A stretch of DNA of 64,000 bases from Flagellimonas aquimarina (GTDB lineage Bacteria > Bacteroidota > Bacteroidia > Flavobacteriales > Flavobacteriaceae): assembly GCF_003149745.1 (NCBI RefSeq), contig NZ_QGEG01000002.1:868001-932000 (forward strand). The letters run 5' to 3'. The translations under genes were made by a program, and so were the position numbers. Below, in pieces: positions 53,401 to 62,727 of the stretch. The notes under the pieces were generated by a model. The model ran no database searches and was not told the DNA's origin. It worked only from the letters and a program-made list of their open reading frames with translations. The number at the start of each line of letters is the position of its first letter. Position 1 is the first letter of the stretch.

Positions 53401-54666
53401 ATGAAAAAAACGGCGGCTACATATTTTCCGCAGATAGTTGATATTTATGCAGCCGCCGATACAATCAAACAGGTTACAGGAGAAACTCCTTTGCAGCAAA
53501 GTATCCGTTATTCAAAGAAGTATGATGCCAACATCCTACTAAAGAGAGAAGATTTACAGCGCGTAAGAAGTTATAAAATCCGTGGAGCTTTCAATAAGAT
53601 AAGTTCTCTTACCAAGGAAGAATTAAAAAATGGCGTGGTTTGCGCTAGTGCGGGAAACCATGCCCAGGGAGTTGCATTTGCATGTAACTATTTGGGAGTG
53701 GAAGGAACTATATACATGCCCGCAGTTACTCCAAAACAAAAGATTGACCAAACCAAAATGTTTGGGGGAGATTGGATAAAAGTGGTATTGGAAGGAGATA
53801 CTTTTGATGATTCCCAAAAGGCGGCCAGGCTGTTTTGCGACAGTCATCATAAAACCTTTGTTCATCCATTTGATGATGTAAAGACTATTGAAGGTCAAGC
53901 TACTATTGGATTAGAACTGTTAAATCAATCTGAAGAACCTATAGATTATGTTTTTGTTGCCGTGGGTGGAGGAGGATTGGCATCTGGGTTATGCGGTACA
54001 TTTCAAGCCCTTTCACCCAAAACCAAAATCATTGGAATAGAGCCAGAAGGTGCTCCCTCTATGAAAACGGCCATAGAAAAAGGAGAATTGGTAGAACTAT
54101 CCCAAATTGATAAGTTTATTGATGGTGCAGCAGTTCAAAAAGTTGGCCAATACACTTTCCCTATTTGCAAAGACCATCTATACAAGATGGAGACTGTTCC
54201 AGAAGGTAAAGTATGTCAGACTATTTTAGATTTATACAATAGAGATGCCATTGTAGTCGAACCAGCTGGAGCGTTGACTATCTCTGCGTTAGATGATTTT
54301 AAAGATGAAATAAAAGGCAAAACCGTGGTTTGTATTGTTAGCGGCAGTAATAATGATATTACACGGACGGCAGAGATAAAAGAGAGAGCTTTACTATATG
54401 GAAACCTAAAACATTATTTCATCATTCGATTTCCACAACGCCCTGGGGCTCTAAAAGAATTTGTGGCGGATATTTTAGGGCCGGATGACGATATCACACA
54501 TTTTGAATATTCTAAAAAATCAAGCAGGGAAAATGCGCCCGCAGTCGTTGGGATTGAGTTAAAATCTTCTGAAGATTTGAAGCCTTTGATCCAACGAATG
54601 AAAAGCAATAATTTTTTTGGAGACTATCTTAATAACAAACCAGATCTTTTTCAATATTTGGTGTAA
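53401..54666 (+). CDS. ilvA: Threonine ammonia-lyase (threonine dehydratase)
   Basis: PLP enzyme that makes 2-oxobutanoate from threonine, the entry to isoleucine. 421 aa from the ATG at 53401; an in-frame TTG at 53383 is possible. PLP lysine in RVRSYKIRGAFNK; the glycine loop is VGGGGLASGLCGTF; ASAGNHAQGVAFA binds the substrate. The C-terminus (about 335-420, HYFIIRFPQRPGALKEFV) is an ACT-type regulatory domain, shorter than in the E. coli biosynthetic enzyme. Last gene of the ilv run. Confidence 0.94.
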   Translation: MKKTAATYFPQIVDIYAAADTIKQVTGETPLQQSIRYSKKYDANILLKREDLQRVRSYKIRGAFNKISSLTKEELKNGVVCASAGNHAQGVAFACNYLGVEGTIYMPAVTPKQKIDQTKMFGGDWIKVVLEGDTFDDSQKAARLFCDSHHKTFVHPFDDVKTIEGQATIGLELLNQSEEPIDYVFVAVGGGGLASGLCGTFQALSPKTKIIGIEPEGAPSMKTAIEKGELVELSQIDKFIDGAAVQKVGQYTFPICKDHLYKMETVPEGKVCQTILDLYNRDAIVVEPAGALTISALDDFKDEIKGKTVVCIVSGSNNDITRTAEIKERALLYGNLKHYFIIRFPQRPGALKEFVADILGPDDDITHFEYSKKSSRENAPAVVGIELKSSEDLKPLIQRMKSNNFFGDYLNNKPDLFQYLV

Positions 54667-54825
54667 CCGATATAACAATTTCATATTCTTTTCTGATAAA
54701 GGACATACTAAAACGTTTTCGTAGTTAAACCATTGAAAATAAAGAAGTTTTAAATCATTTTTACACTAGTTTCGTATGAGATTTAAGCTATGAACAGAAC
54801 CAACTATAATTAAAAGCATAGGATT

Positions 54826-56415
54826 ATGCCAGTTAAAACAATGATACCAGAAGAATTCCAAATTACATCAGAAATACATCAAAAAACCTATTTGGCAAAT
54901 GGTGAATTGAAGGAGTGGAAAGGCAATAACACAACAGTAATTTCAACAATCTCCTCTACAAAGGAATATGCACATACCGTTTTAGGAAGCATTCCGGACA
55001 TGGGTGAAGAAGAAGCATTGCAAGCATTGGATGCTGCAGTGGGCGCATATAACCAAGGTCAGGGTGTTTGGCCAACTATGAAGGTGAAAGACCGTATTGA
55101 GTGTATGGAGTCTTTTGTGAAGAAAATGGAGAAGAAACGAGAGGAAGTTGTGAAACTCTTAATGTGGGAGATTGGAAAGTCACTGCCAGATTCGCAAAAA
55201 GAGTTTGATCGTACCGTTGAGTATATTTATGACACCATTGAAGACTATAAAAAACTAGATCGTGATTCTGCAAAGTTCCAAAAGCACGATGGGGTATATG
55301 CTCATATTCGTAGAGGACCATTGGGAGTAGTTTTATGTTTGGGGCCATACAATTACCCTTTAAACGAGACCTTTGCCTTGTTGATTCCCGCAATCATTAT
55401 GGGGAACACAACAGTTTTTAAACCGGCCAAGCATGGGGTTTTATTGATAACACCTCTGTTAGAGGCATTTCAGAGCAGTTTTCCAAAAGGAGTGGTCAAT
55501 ATTTTGTTTGGAAGAGGTAGAGCAGTGGCGGCTCCTATCATAAAAACGGGAAAGGTTGATGTTTTGGCACTCATAGGAAACAGTAAATCTGCCAATGCCT
55601 TACAAGACCAACATCCTAAAAGCAATAGGTTGCGACTGGTCCTGGGATTGGAGGCAAAAAACCCTGCTATCATTCTTCCTGATGCAGATTTAGATTTAAC
55701 GATAAATGAATGTTTAGCTGGGACACTTTCGTTTAATGGGCAACGGTGCACCGCGTTAAAAGTGGTTTATGTGCATGAAGATGTAAAGGATGAATTTTTG
55801 AAACGATTCTCAGAAAAGGTGGACGCATTAAAATTTGGAAATCCATGGGATGATGGTGTAAAACTAACACCCTTGCCGGAACCCGGAAAACCAGCTTATA
55901 TTCAAGAATTGTTGGATGATGCCAAGGCAAAAGGAGCTAAAATCAAAAACAAAAAGGGAGGAAAACAATCTGATAATTACATTTGGCCAGCAGTTTTATA
56001 CCCCGTCTCCAAAGACATGAGAGTATACGAAGAAGAACAATTTGGCCCAATAATCCCTGTGGTTTCCTTCAAAGATATAGAAGAACCATTAGATGATATG
56101 GCCGAATCTAACTACGGGCAACAAGTAAGCTTGTTTGGAAAAGATGTATATACCTTATCTCCACTTATAGATACGCTGGCTAATTTGGTGTGTAGAGTGA
56201 ATTTAAACAGCTCCTGTCAACGAGGTCCAGATGTTTATCCTTTTACAGGAAGAAAAGATTCTGCCCAATCCACATTAAGTGTTCATGATGCCCTAAGGTC
56301 ATTCTCTATACGTACTTTTGTTGCGTTTAAGGACAATGAATTGAACAATGAAACCATTGAACAATTGTTGGAAGCTAAAGTAAGCAACTTTCTAAGTACA
56401 GATTATATTTTGTAA
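54826..56415 (+). CDS. gapN: NADP-dependent glyceraldehyde-3-phosphate dehydrogenase (aldehyde dehydrogenase family)
   Basis: Non-phosphorylating GAPDH of the aldehyde dehydrogenase superfamily, which oxidises glyceraldehyde 3-phosphate to 3-phosphoglycerate and yields NADPH. 529 aa. The catalytic cysteine is in [14 protein letters not shown] and the catalytic glutamate in [27 protein letters not shown] and [19 protein letters not shown] are GapN-like. Slightly longer than the typical 475-500, with an extended N-terminus. It begins 159 bp after ilvA and may supply NADPH for IlvC; that link is inference. Confidence 0.88.
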   Translation: MPVKTMIPEEFQITSEIHQKTYLANGELKEWKGNNTTVISTISSTKEYAHTVLGSIPDMGEEEALQALDAAVGAYNQGQGVWPTMKVKDRIECMESFVKKMEKKREEVVKLLMWEIGKSLPDSQKEFDRTVEYIYDTIEDYKKLDRDSAKFQKHDGVYAHIRRGPLGVVLCLGPYNYPLNETFALLIPAIIMGNTTVFKPAKHGVLLITPLLEAFQSSFPKGVVNILFGRGRAVAAPIIKTGKVDVLALIGNSKSANALQDQHPKSNRLRLVLGLEAKNPAIILPDADLDLTINECLAGTLSFNGQRCTALKVVYVHEDVKDEFLKRFSEKVDALKFGNPWDDGVKLTPLPEPGKPAYIQELLDDAKAKGAKIKNKKGGKQSDNYIWPAVLYPVSKDMRVYEEEQFGPIIPVVSFKDIEEPLDDMAESNYGQQVSLFGKDVYTLSPLIDTLANLVCRVNLNSSCQRGPDVYPFTGRKDSAQSTLSVHDALRSFSIRTFVAFKDNELNNETIEQLLEAKVSNFLSTDYIL

Positions 56416-56430
56416 GAAACGCTAATAAGC

Positions 56431-56463
56431 AAAAAGACCTCTGGTATATTCAGAGGCCTTTTT
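56431..56463. terminator. Bidirectional terminator between gapN and leuB
   Basis: Stem of 13 positions (56431-56443 with 56451-56463, one mismatch) and a 7-base loop, with an A-run on one side and a T-run on the other, placed between convergent genes. It fits intrinsic termination in both directions. Confidence 0.88.
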
Positions 56464-56493
56464 GTTATAATAACATAATGAGTTTTAAATTGT

Positions 56494-57549
56494 TTAGAGA
56501 TTACTCGCCAACCAATCTCCAACTTCACTGGTTTTGTAAGCTTTTCCACCTTCTGCCAGGTCTTCGGTAACAATGCCTTGAGCAAGAGATGCATTAACAA
56601 CATTCCTGATAGCTTCCGCCTCGTCTTTTAAATCAAAGTCCTCAAAAAGCATAGCTGCGGATAAAACGGTCGCCAGTGGATTGGCAATATCTTTACCTGC
56701 CGCTTGTGGGTAAGATCCGTGAATAGGCTCATACAGCTTTGATTTTTCACCCACTGATGCTGAAGGCATTAACCCCATGGAACCAGAAATTACGGAGGCT
56801 TCATCAGTAAGGATATCACCAAAAAGATTTTCAGTGATAATTACATCGTAATCGCTTGGCCATTGGACCAAACGCATGGCAACGGCATCTACAAATTCAT
56901 AAGAAACTTCTACCTCAGGGAAGTCTTTCTCCATAGCCTGTACCGTTTCTCTCCAAAGACGTGAAGATTCGAGCACATTGGCCTTATCAACACAACAAAG
57001 CCTTTTTGAGCGGCCCAAGGCCATCTCAAAACCTTTTTTTGCCAAGCGCTGAATCTCTGCCCGAGTATAGGTCATTGTATCAAAAGCGGTATTGCCATTA
57101 TCTTTTCTACCTCTTTCGCCAAAATAAACACCGCCCGTCAATTCTCTAAGTATAATCAGGTCAGTCCCTTCAATACGTTCCCTTTTTAATGGGGACTTAT
57201 CAATCAATGATGGGAAGGTAAACGTAGGTCGAACATTGGCAAAAAGCCCTAATTTTTGACGCATTTTCAGCAAGCCTTGCTCTGGACGTACTTTAGCAGA
57301 GGGGTCATTGTCAAAACGGGGATGTCCAATGGCACCGAACAATACGGCATCCGCTGCCTCACAAACGGAATGGGTTTCATCTGGATAAGGTTCACCAACC
57401 GCATCAATAGCTGCAGCACCGGTCAATGCTGGGATCCAATCAATTTGATGATTGAATTTTGCAGCCACTGCTTCAGATACTTTCACGGCTTGATTGATCA
57501 CTTCTGGACCAATTCCATCTCCTGCCAATAAGGCTATGTTTAATTTCAT
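56494..57549 (-). CDS. leuB: 3-isopropylmalate dehydrogenase
   Basis: NAD-dependent oxidative decarboxylase of leucine synthesis. 351 aa, normal length. AGDGIGPEVINQAVKV is the N-terminal family start; the substrate-binding arginines lie in PLKRERIEGTDLIILRELTG; YFGERGR contains the active-site tyrosine; VDAVAMRLVQWP and IITENLFGDILTDEASV carry the metal-binding aspartates; GSAPDIAGK-like HGSYPQAAGKDIANP closes the cofactor site. Last gene of the leuC-leuD-leuA-leuB operon. Confidence 0.95.
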   Translation of the reverse strand: MKLNIALLAGDGIGPEVINQAVKVSEAVAAKFNHQIDWIPALTGAAAIDAVGEPYPDETHSVCEAADAVLFGAIGHPRFDNDPSAKVRPEQGLLKMRQKLGLFANVRPTFTFPSLIDKSPLKRERIEGTDLIILRELTGGVYFGERGRKDNGNTAFDTMTYTRAEIQRLAKKGFEMALGRSKRLCCVDKANVLESSRLWRETVQAMEKDFPEVEVSYEFVDAVAMRLVQWPSDYDVIITENLFGDILTDEASVISGSMGLMPSASVGEKSKLYEPIHGSYPQAAGKDIANPLATVLSAAMLFEDFDLKDEAEAIRNVVNASLAQGIVTEDLAEGGKAYKTSEVGDWLASNL

Positions 57550-57573
57550 ATGTATTTTTTATAGGTTGGTTTC

Positions 57574-59091
57574 TCAAATCAGATTGAGCATTTTTTCTGT
57601 AGCTTTTATGGCAGATACCGTTTGATCGGAATCTAAACCTCTAGTGGTAAAATCATTTTTTTTGCCCCGCCAAGTTATTATTGTCTCACAAAGCGCATCA
57701 GATGTACTCCCAGGAGGAATGCGGACGGCATAATCCACCAACTTTGGTAAATCCATTTTTTCTTTTTGATATACTTTATGAAGAGCATTGATAAAAGCAT
57801 CGAACTGCCCATCACCCTGAGCATTTTCCTCATAGGATTTCCCGTCAATTTCAATGGAAAGGGTAGTGGAGGGCTTTAAACCTTTTGAATGTGTTAGAAC
57901 ATATGATTTTACAAAAACACGTTGTTGATGTAATTCACTGTTCAAAACATCGGAAATAATGTACGGTAGATCATCTTTGGTAACACGTTCCTTTTTGTCC
58001 CCAAGCTCTATAATCCTTTCCGTTACCTTTTTAAGTTCATCATCATTTAATGTTAATCCTAGCTCTTGAAGATTCTTTTGAATATTTGATTTACCAGATG
58101 TTTTTCCTAATGCGTATTTGCGTTTTCTACCAAAACGCTCTGGCAGTAAATCATTAAAGTAAAGATTCTTTTTGCTATCTCCATCTGCATGTATACCAGC
58201 AGTTTGTGTGAAAACATTTCCACCTACAATAGGCTTATTGTCCGGAATGCCAAAACCAGTAAATGCCGAGACCAACTTGCTTACCTTATAGAGGGAAGAT
58301 TCCTTTACCCCAATGGAAATTTCGGGCATAAAGTCATTAATCACAGCAACAGCACTTGCCAGTGGAGCGTTACCGGCTCGCTCTCCCATGCCATTAACGG
58401 TCAGGTGCAATCCATGACATCCAGCTTTTAAGGCTTCCATGATGTTGGCTACACTTAAATCATAATCATTATGACCATGAAAATCAAAATGTGAATTGGG
58501 ATACCTTTTAATGATTTGCCCTAAAAAATCGGAAGTTTCATGATAGGTTAGTATGCCTAAAGTATCTGGAAGCAATACTCGTTTTATAGGCAGGGTGGTA
58601 AGAAAGTCCAAAAATTGAAACACATACTCAGGAGAGTTTCGCATTCCATTGCTCCAATCCTCCAAGTAAACATTAGTTTCAATACCCAGGATTTCAGCTT
58701 TGGTTACGATCGCTTCAATATCTTTAAAGTGTTGTTCTGGAGTTTTCTTTAACTGATGGGTAAGGTGATTTAGGGAACCTTTGGTCAATAAATTTTGGAC
58801 TTTTGCACCAGTTTCAACCATCCAATCCAGCGAAACACCTTTATCCACAAATGTCAATACTTCAACAGATGATAAATAACCCTCAGCTTTTGCCCAATCT
58901 GTAATACTCTTAACAGCTTTAAACTCTCCTTCTGAGACTCTTGCTGAAGCAACCTCTATGCGGTCCACCTTGAGTTCTTCCAACAGAAGTTTGGCCAGTG
59001 TAAGCTTTTCTGATGAAGAGAAAGACACACCCGATGTTTGCTCGCCATCTCTTAGGGTGGTATCCATTATTTCAACGGTACGTGTTTTCAT
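57574..59091 (-). CDS. leuA: 2-isopropylmalate synthase-type enzyme (citramalate synthase as alternative)
   Basis: Acyl-transferring aldolase of the DRE-TIM family, 505 aa. Catalytic motif DTTLRDGEQTSGVSFS with the divalent-metal Asp, HFDFHGHNDYDLSVAN with the metal-binding histidines, and VNGMGERAGNAPLAS are seen. A C-terminal regulatory (LeuA dimer) domain covers about 370-505. The N-terminal motif resembles citramalate synthases, but the gene lies within the leu operon and threonine dehydratase supplies isoleucine precursors nearby, so leucine synthesis is favoured. Substrate not certain. Confidence 0.85.
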   Translation of the reverse strand: MKTRTVEIMDTTLRDGEQTSGVSFSSSEKLTLAKLLLEELKVDRIEVASARVSEGEFKAVKSITDWAKAEGYLSSVEVLTFVDKGVSLDWMVETGAKVQNLLTKGSLNHLTHQLKKTPEQHFKDIEAIVTKAEILGIETNVYLEDWSNGMRNSPEYVFQFLDFLTTLPIKRVLLPDTLGILTYHETSDFLGQIIKRYPNSHFDFHGHNDYDLSVANIMEALKAGCHGLHLTVNGMGERAGNAPLASAVAVINDFMPEISIGVKESSLYKVSKLVSAFTGFGIPDNKPIVGGNVFTQTAGIHADGDSKKNLYFNDLLPERFGRKRKYALGKTSGKSNIQKNLQELGLTLNDDELKKVTERIIELGDKKERVTKDDLPYIISDVLNSELHQQRVFVKSYVLTHSKGLKPSTTLSIEIDGKSYEENAQGDGQFDAFINALHKVYQKEKMDLPKLVDYAVRIPPGSTSDALCETIITWRGKKNDFTTRGLDSDQTVSAIKATEKMLNLI

Positions 59092-59128
59092 TTTGGGTAT
59101 TGTATGATCCTGCTATAAAACAGTTTTG

Positions 59129-59725
59129 CTATAGCGGAGTGTCCCCAGCAAACTCTTGAATTTCATTTTTGATGTTGAGAAGGTAATCAATGTCATCAAA
59201 ACCATTGAGCATGTTTTCCTTCTTATAGTCGTTGATAGCAAAGCCTTCGCTTTCATTGGTTTCCAAAATGGTGATGGTTTGTTTGGGAAGATGAATTTCC
59301 AACTCCGTATTTGGATTTTCCTCAATAGCCCTGAAGATTTTATCCAAAAATTCTGGACTAACCTGCACCGGTAAAACTCCAATGTTTAAGCAGTTGTTTC
59401 TAAAAATATCAGCAAAAAAACTAGATACTACACAACGAAAACCATAATCATAAACAGCCCATGCAGCATGCTCCCTAGAGGAACCAGAGCCAAAGTTTTT
59501 ACCTCCAACCAATATTTTTCCCTTGTAAATAGGGTTGTTTAATACAAATTGTTCTTTAGGAGTATTGTCTGGATGGTACCTCCAATCTCTGAACAGATTG
59601 TCTCCGAAACCTTTGCGTTCTGTAGCTTTTAAAAATCGAGCTGGTATAATTTGATCTGTATCCACATTTTCTATAGGCAATGGGACTGCCGAACTTTTGA
59701 GTATATTGAACTTATCGTAAGCCAT
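59129..59725 (-). CDS. leuD: 3-isopropylmalate dehydratase, small subunit
   Basis: 198 aa, typical length. VDTDQIIPARFLKATER begins the swivelling domain; GGKNFGSGSSREHAAWAVYD holds the substrate-binding serines and arginine; FRNNCLNIGVLPV follows. It forms the isomerase with LeuC, encoded 16 bp upstream, and converts 2- to 3-isopropylmalate. Confidence 0.95.
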   Translation of the reverse strand: MAYDKFNILKSSAVPLPIENVDTDQIIPARFLKATERKGFGDNLFRDWRYHPDNTPKEQFVLNNPIYKGKILVGGKNFGSGSSREHAAWAVYDYGFRCVVSSFFADIFRNNCLNIGVLPVQVSPEFLDKIFRAIEENPNTELEIHLPKQTITILETNESEGFAINDYKKENMLNGFDDIDYLLNIKNEIQEFAGDTPL

Positions 59726-59741
59726 TTCGTGTTCTTTTAAT

Positions 59742-61151
59742 TTAAGCGATTACTTCTTCCATTAATTCTCGTGGATCTGTTACTTTTCCGGTAACTGCCG
59801 CGGCGGCCGCAACTAGAGGGCTGGCCAATAATGTTCTGGAGCCCGGACCCTGTCTTCCTTCAAAATTTCTATTGGATGTGCTCACTGCATATTTACCGGC
59901 GGGAATCTTATCATCGTTCATTGCAAGACATGCAGAACAACCAGGCTCTCTTAGTTCAAAACCTGATTCATGTAAAACATCAAGTATGCCTTCGTTTTTA
60001 ATAGCTTCTTCCACTCGGTGCGAACCAGGAACTAGCCATGCAGTAACATTGTCCGCTTTTTTGCGCCCTTTTATGATGGAAGCAAATGCTCTAAAATCTT
60101 CAATTCTACCATTAGTACAGCTTCCCAAGAATACAAAATCTATAGGTTTTCCAATCATGGCCTCACCTTCATTAAAAGCCATATACTCCAATGATTTTTT
60201 ATAGGTTGCGTTTCCACCTTCTACAGAATTTGCCTTTGGGATTCCATTTTGAATTCCAATACCCATTCCTGGGTTTGTGCCATAAGTAATCATTGGCTCT
60301 ATTTCAGAAGCATCAAAAGAAATCTCTTTGTCAAAAACTGCATCTTCATCAGAGTAGAGCGTTTGCCAATAATCCATGGCCTTTTCCCATGCTGCACCTT
60401 TGGGAGTGTATTCCCTACCTTTTATATATTCAAAGGTCTTCTCATCTGGAGCGATCATTCCTCCACGAGCACCCATTTCTATGCTTAAGTTACAGACGGT
60501 CATGCGACCTTCCATAGACATTTCTCTGAAAACCTGCCCTGAATATTCAACAAAATATCCAGTGGCACCAGAGGTGGTCAGTTTGGAAATAATGAAAAGA
60601 GCAACATCTTTTGGAGTTACCCCAAGGTTTAAATTCCCATCTATGTTTATGCGCATGCTCTTTGCCTTTGGTTGCATAATACATTGGGTTGAAAGAACCA
60701 TTTCCACCTCACTGGTACCAATGCCAAAGGCAATGGCACCGAATGCTCCATGAGTAGAAGTATGAGAATCCCCACAAACAATAGTTGCTCCGGGTACGGT
60801 GATTCCATTTTCAGGACCTATTACGTGAACAATTCCGTTTTTCTCATGCCCAAGCCCCCAATAAGGAATATTATGAGCTTTGGAGTTTTCTTCTAAAGCC
60901 TTTAATTGATTTGCAGATAGTTTGTCCTTAACTGGCAAATGTTGATTTATGGTAGGAGTATTATGATCGGCCGTGGCAAAAGTGCGTTCTGGATAGAGCA
61001 CATTAATGCCTCGGTTCTTTAGCCCTAAAAAAGCCACGGGGCTAGTTACTTCATGCACCAAATGTCTATCAATAAAAATCACATCCGGGCCATTTTCAAT
61101 ACGCTGCACCGTATGTGAATCCCATACTTTATCAAATAGTGTCTTACTCAT
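59742..61151 (-). CDS. leuC: 3-isopropylmalate dehydratase, large subunit
   Basis: Aconitase-family iron-sulfur subunit of 469 aa. The ATG at 61151 starts the family N-terminus ([14 protein letters not shown]); the frame extends further upstream without coding character. Key blocks are [53 protein letters not shown] and [16 protein letters not shown], which supply the three cluster cysteines. First gene of the leu operon. Confidence 0.95.
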   Translation of the reverse strand: MSKTLFDKVWDSHTVQRIENGPDVIFIDRHLVHEVTSPVAFLGLKNRGINVLYPERTFATADHNTPTINQHLPVKDKLSANQLKALEENSKAHNIPYWGLGHEKNGIVHVIGPENGITVPGATIVCGDSHTSTHGAFGAIAFGIGTSEVEMVLSTQCIMQPKAKSMRINIDGNLNLGVTPKDVALFIISKLTTSGATGYFVEYSGQVFREMSMEGRMTVCNLSIEMGARGGMIAPDEKTFEYIKGREYTPKGAAWEKAMDYWQTLYSDEDAVFDKEISFDASEIEPMITYGTNPGMGIGIQNGIPKANSVEGGNATYKKSLEYMAFNEGEAMIGKPIDFVFLGSCTNGRIEDFRAFASIIKGRKKADNVTAWLVPGSHRVEEAIKNEGILDVLHESGFELREPGCSACLAMNDDKIPAGKYAVSTSNRNFEGRQGPGSRTLLASPLVAAAAAVTGKVTDPRELMEEVIA

Positions 61152-61557
61152 AGTTGTATTCAATAATTTATAAGCTTGTAAATTTAAAATATGAAAAAAA
61201 AAGCCTTGGTGTTTAGTTGCGAAAATTACGATGTTCAAGCTCGGTTTTAAAACCAATTGGACCACCAACCTTGATTTTTGTCAGTTTAAAACAAAAACAA
61301 TTTCAATTGTTGGCAGCTTATGGTAATTCTTTCTTGGGTCATTGTTCCGTAAACGAAATTCCCGATAAGCGTTTACTTTTTGGTTTATGAATATTCTATG
61401 ATTTGTATATTGATTTTGAGGATATTATTCTTAATCCGTTGAAATTTAACATGTTTCATTTTAATTTAACATTGCTGTAACGCAATTGAAACAATGGGCT
61501 CTCTACTTTAGAGGATCGACCTAAAAGTTTATTCATTAACAAATCAAAAACGAACAA
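61152..61557. other. Divergent intergenic region with possible leu leader
   Basis: 406 bp between leuC and the DUF2911 gene. On the minus strand an 18-residue frame (61342-61286) ends in a Leu-rich stretch, and a run of nine T (61202-61194) lies about 45 bp before leuC. The plus-strand side holds no clear TAnnTTTG box. No RNA gene or terminator with a strong stem was recognised. Confidence 0.4.
61286..61342 (-). CDS. Possible leader peptide of the leu operon
   Basis: Frame MTQERITISCQQLKLFLF: three Leu codons (all TTG) among its last six residues, 135 bp upstream of leuC. A T-run downstream is preceded by only a weak stem (TTGGTG with CACCAA around 61264 and 61208), so the attenuator is incomplete compared with the ilv example. 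May be coincidence. Confidence 0.3.
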   Translation of the reverse strand: MTQERITISCQQLKLFLF

Positions 61558-62670
61558 ATGAAAAAAAGTTACTCGGCCGTTTCGGCCATGATTCTTATTG
61601 CGGTTTTTTTTATTTCCAATAGCACTTTTGCTCAACTTGACTTTCTACCGCGTGGCAGTCAAATGGCAAAAGTATCTCAACGCATTGGAAACACGAACGT
61701 TACTATTATTTATTCCAGACCAAGTGTAAATGATAGAGAAGTATGGGGAACATTGGTTCCTTATGGCATGAACAATTTAGGATTTGGTACTGCTACCGAA
61801 TCTCCATGGCGAGCTGGCGCCAATGAAAATACTATTTTTAAAACTTCGGATGATCTCACAATTGGAGGGAAAACCCTGCCTGCCGGCAAGTATGGTTTAC
61901 ATATGATTGTAAACGAAGATAACAGTGCAACGGTTATTTTTTCAAAAAATCATGATGCTTGGGGCAGTTATTTTTATGACCCAAGTGATGATGCACTTCG
62001 CGTAGATGTTTCCACAAAGGAAATTGCTCACGTAGAACAGCTTATGTACACTTTTAATGAAGTTGATGCTACTTCTGCAGTGGCTTCTTTAAATTGGGAA
62101 AAAAAGCAGATTCCATTTAAAGTGGAAACAGATGTCACAAACAATGTTCTGGCGGACATACGGCAAAAACTACAAACTTCTCCAGGGTTCAATAGACAAA
62201 CATGGGAACAGGCAGCAAACTATGCCCAGAACAATGGAGGCGATTTGGATGAAGCGCTTGGCTGGGTAGATGCAGCAATAGCGGGCCAGTTCTTTAGCCA
62301 GAAAACGTACAACAACCTGAGCATTAAATCCCAGATTTTGGCAAAACAAGGAAAAGATGCTGAGGCAAAGGCTTTGATGAAAGAAGCTATGCCCTTAGGA
62401 ACTGTTTTCCAAGTGCATGGTTACGGTAGACAACTTATTGGCCAAGGAAAAACGGATGAAGCTCTTGAGGTGTTCAAGTGGAATGCAAAAGCCCATAAGG
62501 GAACATGGCCAGTGCATTATGGATTGGCAAGGGCTTATTCTGCAATAGGCGATAACAAGTCCACTTTGAAGCATTTAAAAATTGCTTTGCAAAATGCTCC
62601 TGCACAAGCTAACCGTGATAGGGTACAAGCTAATATAGACAAAGCAGAAAAAGGAGAAGCGATCAACTAA
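61558..62670 (+). CDS. DUF2911 domain-containing secreted protein
   Basis: 370 aa with a signal peptide (about 1-26, FAQLDFLP). DUF2911 covers about residues 28-180 (VTIIYSRPSVNDREVWGTLV, PWRAGANENTIFKTSDD, LPAGKYGLHMI). The C-terminal half contains helical tetratricopeptide-like repeats (about 195-365, EALGWVDAAIAGQFFSQKTY, WPVHYGLARAYSAIGDN). Common in Bacteroidota, role unknown; probably periplasmic. Divergent from leuC. Confidence 0.88.
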   Translation: MKKSYSAVSAMILIAVFFISNSTFAQLDFLPRGSQMAKVSQRIGNTNVTIIYSRPSVNDREVWGTLVPYGMNNLGFGTATESPWRAGANENTIFKTSDDLTIGGKTLPAGKYGLHMIVNEDNSATVIFSKNHDAWGSYFYDPSDDALRVDVSTKEIAHVEQLMYTFNEVDATSAVASLNWEKKQIPFKVETDVTNNVLADIRQKLQTSPGFNRQTWEQAANYAQNNGGDLDEALGWVDAAIAGQFFSQKTYNNLSIKSQILAKQGKDAEAKALMKEAMPLGTVFQVHGYGRQLIGQGKTDEALEVFKWNAKAHKGTWPVHYGLARAYSAIGDNKSTLKHLKIALQNAPAQANRDRVQANIDKAEKGEAIN

Positions 62671-62689
62671 TTATTTTTGTGGCCACTTA

Positions 62690-62727
62690 AAGTTAAAATG
62701 CCCAGTGAAAGCTGGGCATTTTAACTT
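62690..62727. terminator. Strong hairpin between the DUF2911 gene and recG
   Basis: Perfect 16-bp stem (62690-62705 with 62712-62727) and a 6-base loop between convergent genes. The right arm contains the recG stop codon. The arms carry A- and T-runs, but there is no separate long T-tail on either strand. Confidence 0.75.

Noticed and set aside
59113..59382. An 89-codon minus-strand frame overlapping leuD in another phase.
   Set aside because: Shadow of leuD, which has all family motifs.
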